From Rubrolithibacter sp043763625 (GTDB taxonomy: Bacteria; Bacteroidota; Bacteroidia; Sphingobacteriales; Sphingobacteriaceae), in NCBI GenBank assembly GCA_043763625.1, contig JAYULL010000030.1, forward strand, positions 3,953-67,952: a stretch of DNA of 64,000 bases, written 5' to 3'. Below the pieces are notes generated by a model. That model did no database searches. It was given only the letters and a program-made list of their open reading frames with translations, and was not told the origin of the DNA. Position numbers and translations under genes: made by a program. Shown here in pieces: positions 62,390 to 64,000 of the stretch (the stretch's first letter is position 1; every line of letters starts with the position of its first letter).

Positions 62390-63169
62390 CTAAAGAGCAA
62401 TAAAAGAGGGATTCAGTAAATTTTCCTTATTGTATAGAAGTTCTGTTTTTAAATCTGTTTGATATACCGACATATTTAAAGACCGTAGAATGGCATCGCC
62501 GGCAGCAGTATCCCATTCCATAGTTGGAGCCAGCCTCGGATAAATATCTGCAGCACCTTCTGCCAACAACATTAATTTTAGTGAACTTCCCATCGACGAA
62601 AGGGTTGGGTTGCGAAATTGATTTATAAAGTTTGTTGTTTCCTCATTTATATGAGATATAGATGCCACTACCGTTATTTTTTCTCTTTGTTTTAATTCGG
62701 GAATACTTCTTTTTTTCACGATAGATGCCAACTGAACTTTTTCTCCTTTGTCTATTTTATAAACACCTGTCTCTTCGGAACCATAGTATAGTGTATCAAT
62801 ATAAGGTGCATAAATAACACCGGCAACAGGAATGTTTGAGTGCATAAGCGCTATATTAACTGTAAACTCACCTGTTCTTTTTATAAATTCCTTTGTTCCG
62901 TCCAATGGATCTATGAGCCAAAAATAATCCCAGATTTTTCGGTCTTTATAATCTACGGAGATGCCTTCTTCTGAAAGTATAGGCAAGCCTGTTTCTTGTA
63001 GGAGTGAGGAAATAATTGTATGAGCCGCTTTATCTGCAAGTGTCAATGGCGAGTGGTCACTTTTCGTTTCTGTGCCAAAGTCTCCTGAATCATATATTTC
63101 CAAAATTGCTTTTCCTGCCTGCAAGGCTGCTGTTTTAGCGATCTCCAGCAGATGTGTTTTGTTAATCAT
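62390..63169 (-). CDS. cysQ: 3'(2'),5'-bisphosphate nucleotidase
   Basis: Inositol-monophosphatase-fold enzyme of 259 residues that hydrolyses the PAP left over from sulfotransferase or PAPS reductase reactions. The metal site is WLIDPLDGTKEFIKRTGEFT, with LSEEG earlier, and WDTAAGDAILRSL closes the fold. Everything required is present. It is 29 bases after the cysC gene and shares the operon. Removal of PAP relieves product inhibition of the sulfotransferase, so the two genes fit a PAPS-using system. Confidence 0.9.
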   Translation of the reverse strand: MINKTHLLEIAKTAALQAGKAILEIYDSGDFGTETKSDHSPLTLADKAAHTIISSLLQETGLPILSEEGISVDYKDRKIWDYFWLIDPLDGTKEFIKRTGEFTVNIALMHSNIPVAGVIYAPYIDTLYYGSEETGVYKIDKGEKVQLASIVKKRSIPELKQREKITVVASISHINEETTNFINQFRNPTLSSMGSSLKLMLLAEGAADIYPRLAPTMEWDTAAGDAILRSLNMSVYQTDLKTELLYNKENLLNPSFIAL

Positions 63170-63198
63170 TATTAATACGAATTGTATGCGGTATACTA

Positions 63199-63792
63199 TT
63201 ATACACTGATAAGGGGCTCTACTAAGTTAATAATTTTCTGCAGCGACTCTTCAACGGTTTCTTCGGCAGTCAGCAGCTCTAAGGCAGGCAAAGAAGGTGC
63301 ATCGTACGGAGCGCTGATACCGGTAAAGTTGGGGATTATACCTTTACGGGCTTTAGCATACAAGCCTTTCACATCACGCTCTTCACATACTTCAACTGAA
63401 CAGTTTACATATACTTCGATAAACCGTTTTTCTCCTACGATATTTTTAATAGCCATTCGGTCTTCTCCGCTTGGTGAAATAAAAGCGCTGACAACTACAA
63501 GGCCGGCATCCAGCATCAACATTGCTACCTCAGCTACTCTACGTAAATTTTCTTTTCGGTCATCTTCCGAAAAACCTAAGTCTTTACACAGACCATTACG
63601 CACATTATCCCCATCCAGTATGAAAACTTTAAAGCCTTTATTAAAAAGATAGTGCTCAAGGCGAAGAGCTAAAGTTGTTTTGCCTGATCCTGAAAGCCCC
63701 GTGAGCCAAATAAGACGTGGCTCCTGCATCAGTGATTTTTTGCGTTGTTCAAGGCTGATTTTAGATTCGAAAGGAAATATACTATTGGCCAT
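63199..63792 (-). CDS. cysC: Adenylylsulfate (APS) kinase
   Basis: Phosphorylates APS to PAPS. The 197-residue protein has Walker A in TGLSGSGKTTLALRLEHYL (31-49), the APS-binding DGDNVRNGLCKDLGFSEDDR and the RRVAEVAMLMLDAGLVVVSA block, with a C-terminal conserved KGLYAKARKGIIPNFTG. Single-domain enzyme, not fused to a sulfurylase. It precedes cysQ by 29 bases. With the sulfotransferase it gives the activated sulfate for sulfation of a polymer or metabolite; ATP sulfurylase (cysD/N) is not seen in the window. Confidence 0.93.
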   Translation of the reverse strand: MANSIFPFESKISLEQRKKSLMQEPRLIWLTGLSGSGKTTLALRLEHYLFNKGFKVFILDGDNVRNGLCKDLGFSEDDRKENLRRVAEVAMLMLDAGLVVVSAFISPSGEDRMAIKNIVGEKRFIEVYVNCSVEVCEERDVKGLYAKARKGIIPNFTGISAPYDAPSLPALELLTAEETVEESLQKIINLVEPLISV

Positions 63793-64000
63793 GATTATAA
63801 ATTATAATACCGTTAAATATAAATAATGCATTTAGCACCCTATATAAGCGTAAATAATGATCGTATTATTGAATATTCAGGACGCTAAAATTTTCGGAGG
63901 ATAATAATCATAATAAATTGAAAGCGATTTAGTCCATCCGGGTTACAGTGCATTTTTGTATAAAGCTAAGTATCTTTTAATTAAAGTTTTTGCTTGCCTT

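Overview
The window looks like a Bacteroidota chromosome, most likely from the Sphingobacteriales/Chitinophagales side. Evidence: secreted proteins with Bacteroidota-style lipoboxes ending in SC, a type IX secretion (T9SS) type B sorting domain at the end of the 13436-16159 protein, several TAnnTTTG promoter -7 elements, a WcaJ/Wzx/Wzy/Wza/Wzc exopolysaccharide (EPS) cluster, and DUF4038/GH140, RloA/RloB and HEPN/MNT genes of the kind common in this phylum. Assignment below phylum is inference.

Layout. (1) 1-9349: carbohydrate catabolism. A GH31 enzyme (cut by the window edge), a beta-helix lipoprotein, a decayed PfkB sugar kinase, an AgaI/NagB-type aminosugar-6-phosphate deaminase and a very large secreted GH-A enzyme. 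(2) 9350-13435: an accessory patch with an MNT/HEPN pair whose HEPN half is broken, an orphan antitoxin-like gene, a UDG-superfamily protein and a two-gene unit (SocA/Panacea-like N-domain fused to DUF488, plus an unknown partner). The MNT/HEPN piece sits between two 96 %-identical copies of the 3' end of the preceding GH gene. (3) 13436-20639: T9SS-exported PKD protein, SDR oxidoreductase, GH140-like enzyme, TatD and L-asparaginase. (4) 20687-24817: tRNA-Ser(GGA) followed by a 4.0-kb integrated island bounded by 21-bp copies of the tRNA 3' end, with an integrase stub, a decapitated WYL regulator, an unknown gene and an RloB/RloA (AbiL-like) defence pair. (5) 25381-53617: an EPS locus. ManC and ManA supply mannose-1-P/GDP-mannose; WcaJ primes undecaprenyl phosphate; WecD-, WecE- and WecF-like enzymes make and transfer a 4-amino-4,6-dideoxy sugar; four GT4 enzymes, an epimerase, an acyltransferase and a pyruvyltransferase build and decorate the repeat unit; Wzx, Wzy, Wzc and Wza flip, polymerise and export it. 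Inside it, on the opposite strand, are three paralogous exported GH39-like proteins, two of them tandem-domain lipoproteins whose N-terminal barrel has lost catalytic glutamates. (6) 53648-55124: degraded accessory genes around a HicB/XRE-like regulator. (7) 55125-63792: a frameshifted MFS transporter, then a sulfur-ester module: arylsulfatase, two tandem arylsulfotransferase-like proteins, a PAPS-type sulfotransferase, CysQ and CysC. CysC makes PAPS, the sulfotransferase could use it, and CysQ removes the PAP product.

The strongest leads are the tRNA-Ser island carrying RloAB, the half-dead tandem glycosidases embedded in the EPS locus, the UDG/DUF488 cassette, and the gene-end duplication around MNT/HEPN. 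No CRISPR array, rRNA or intact insertion sequence was seen.
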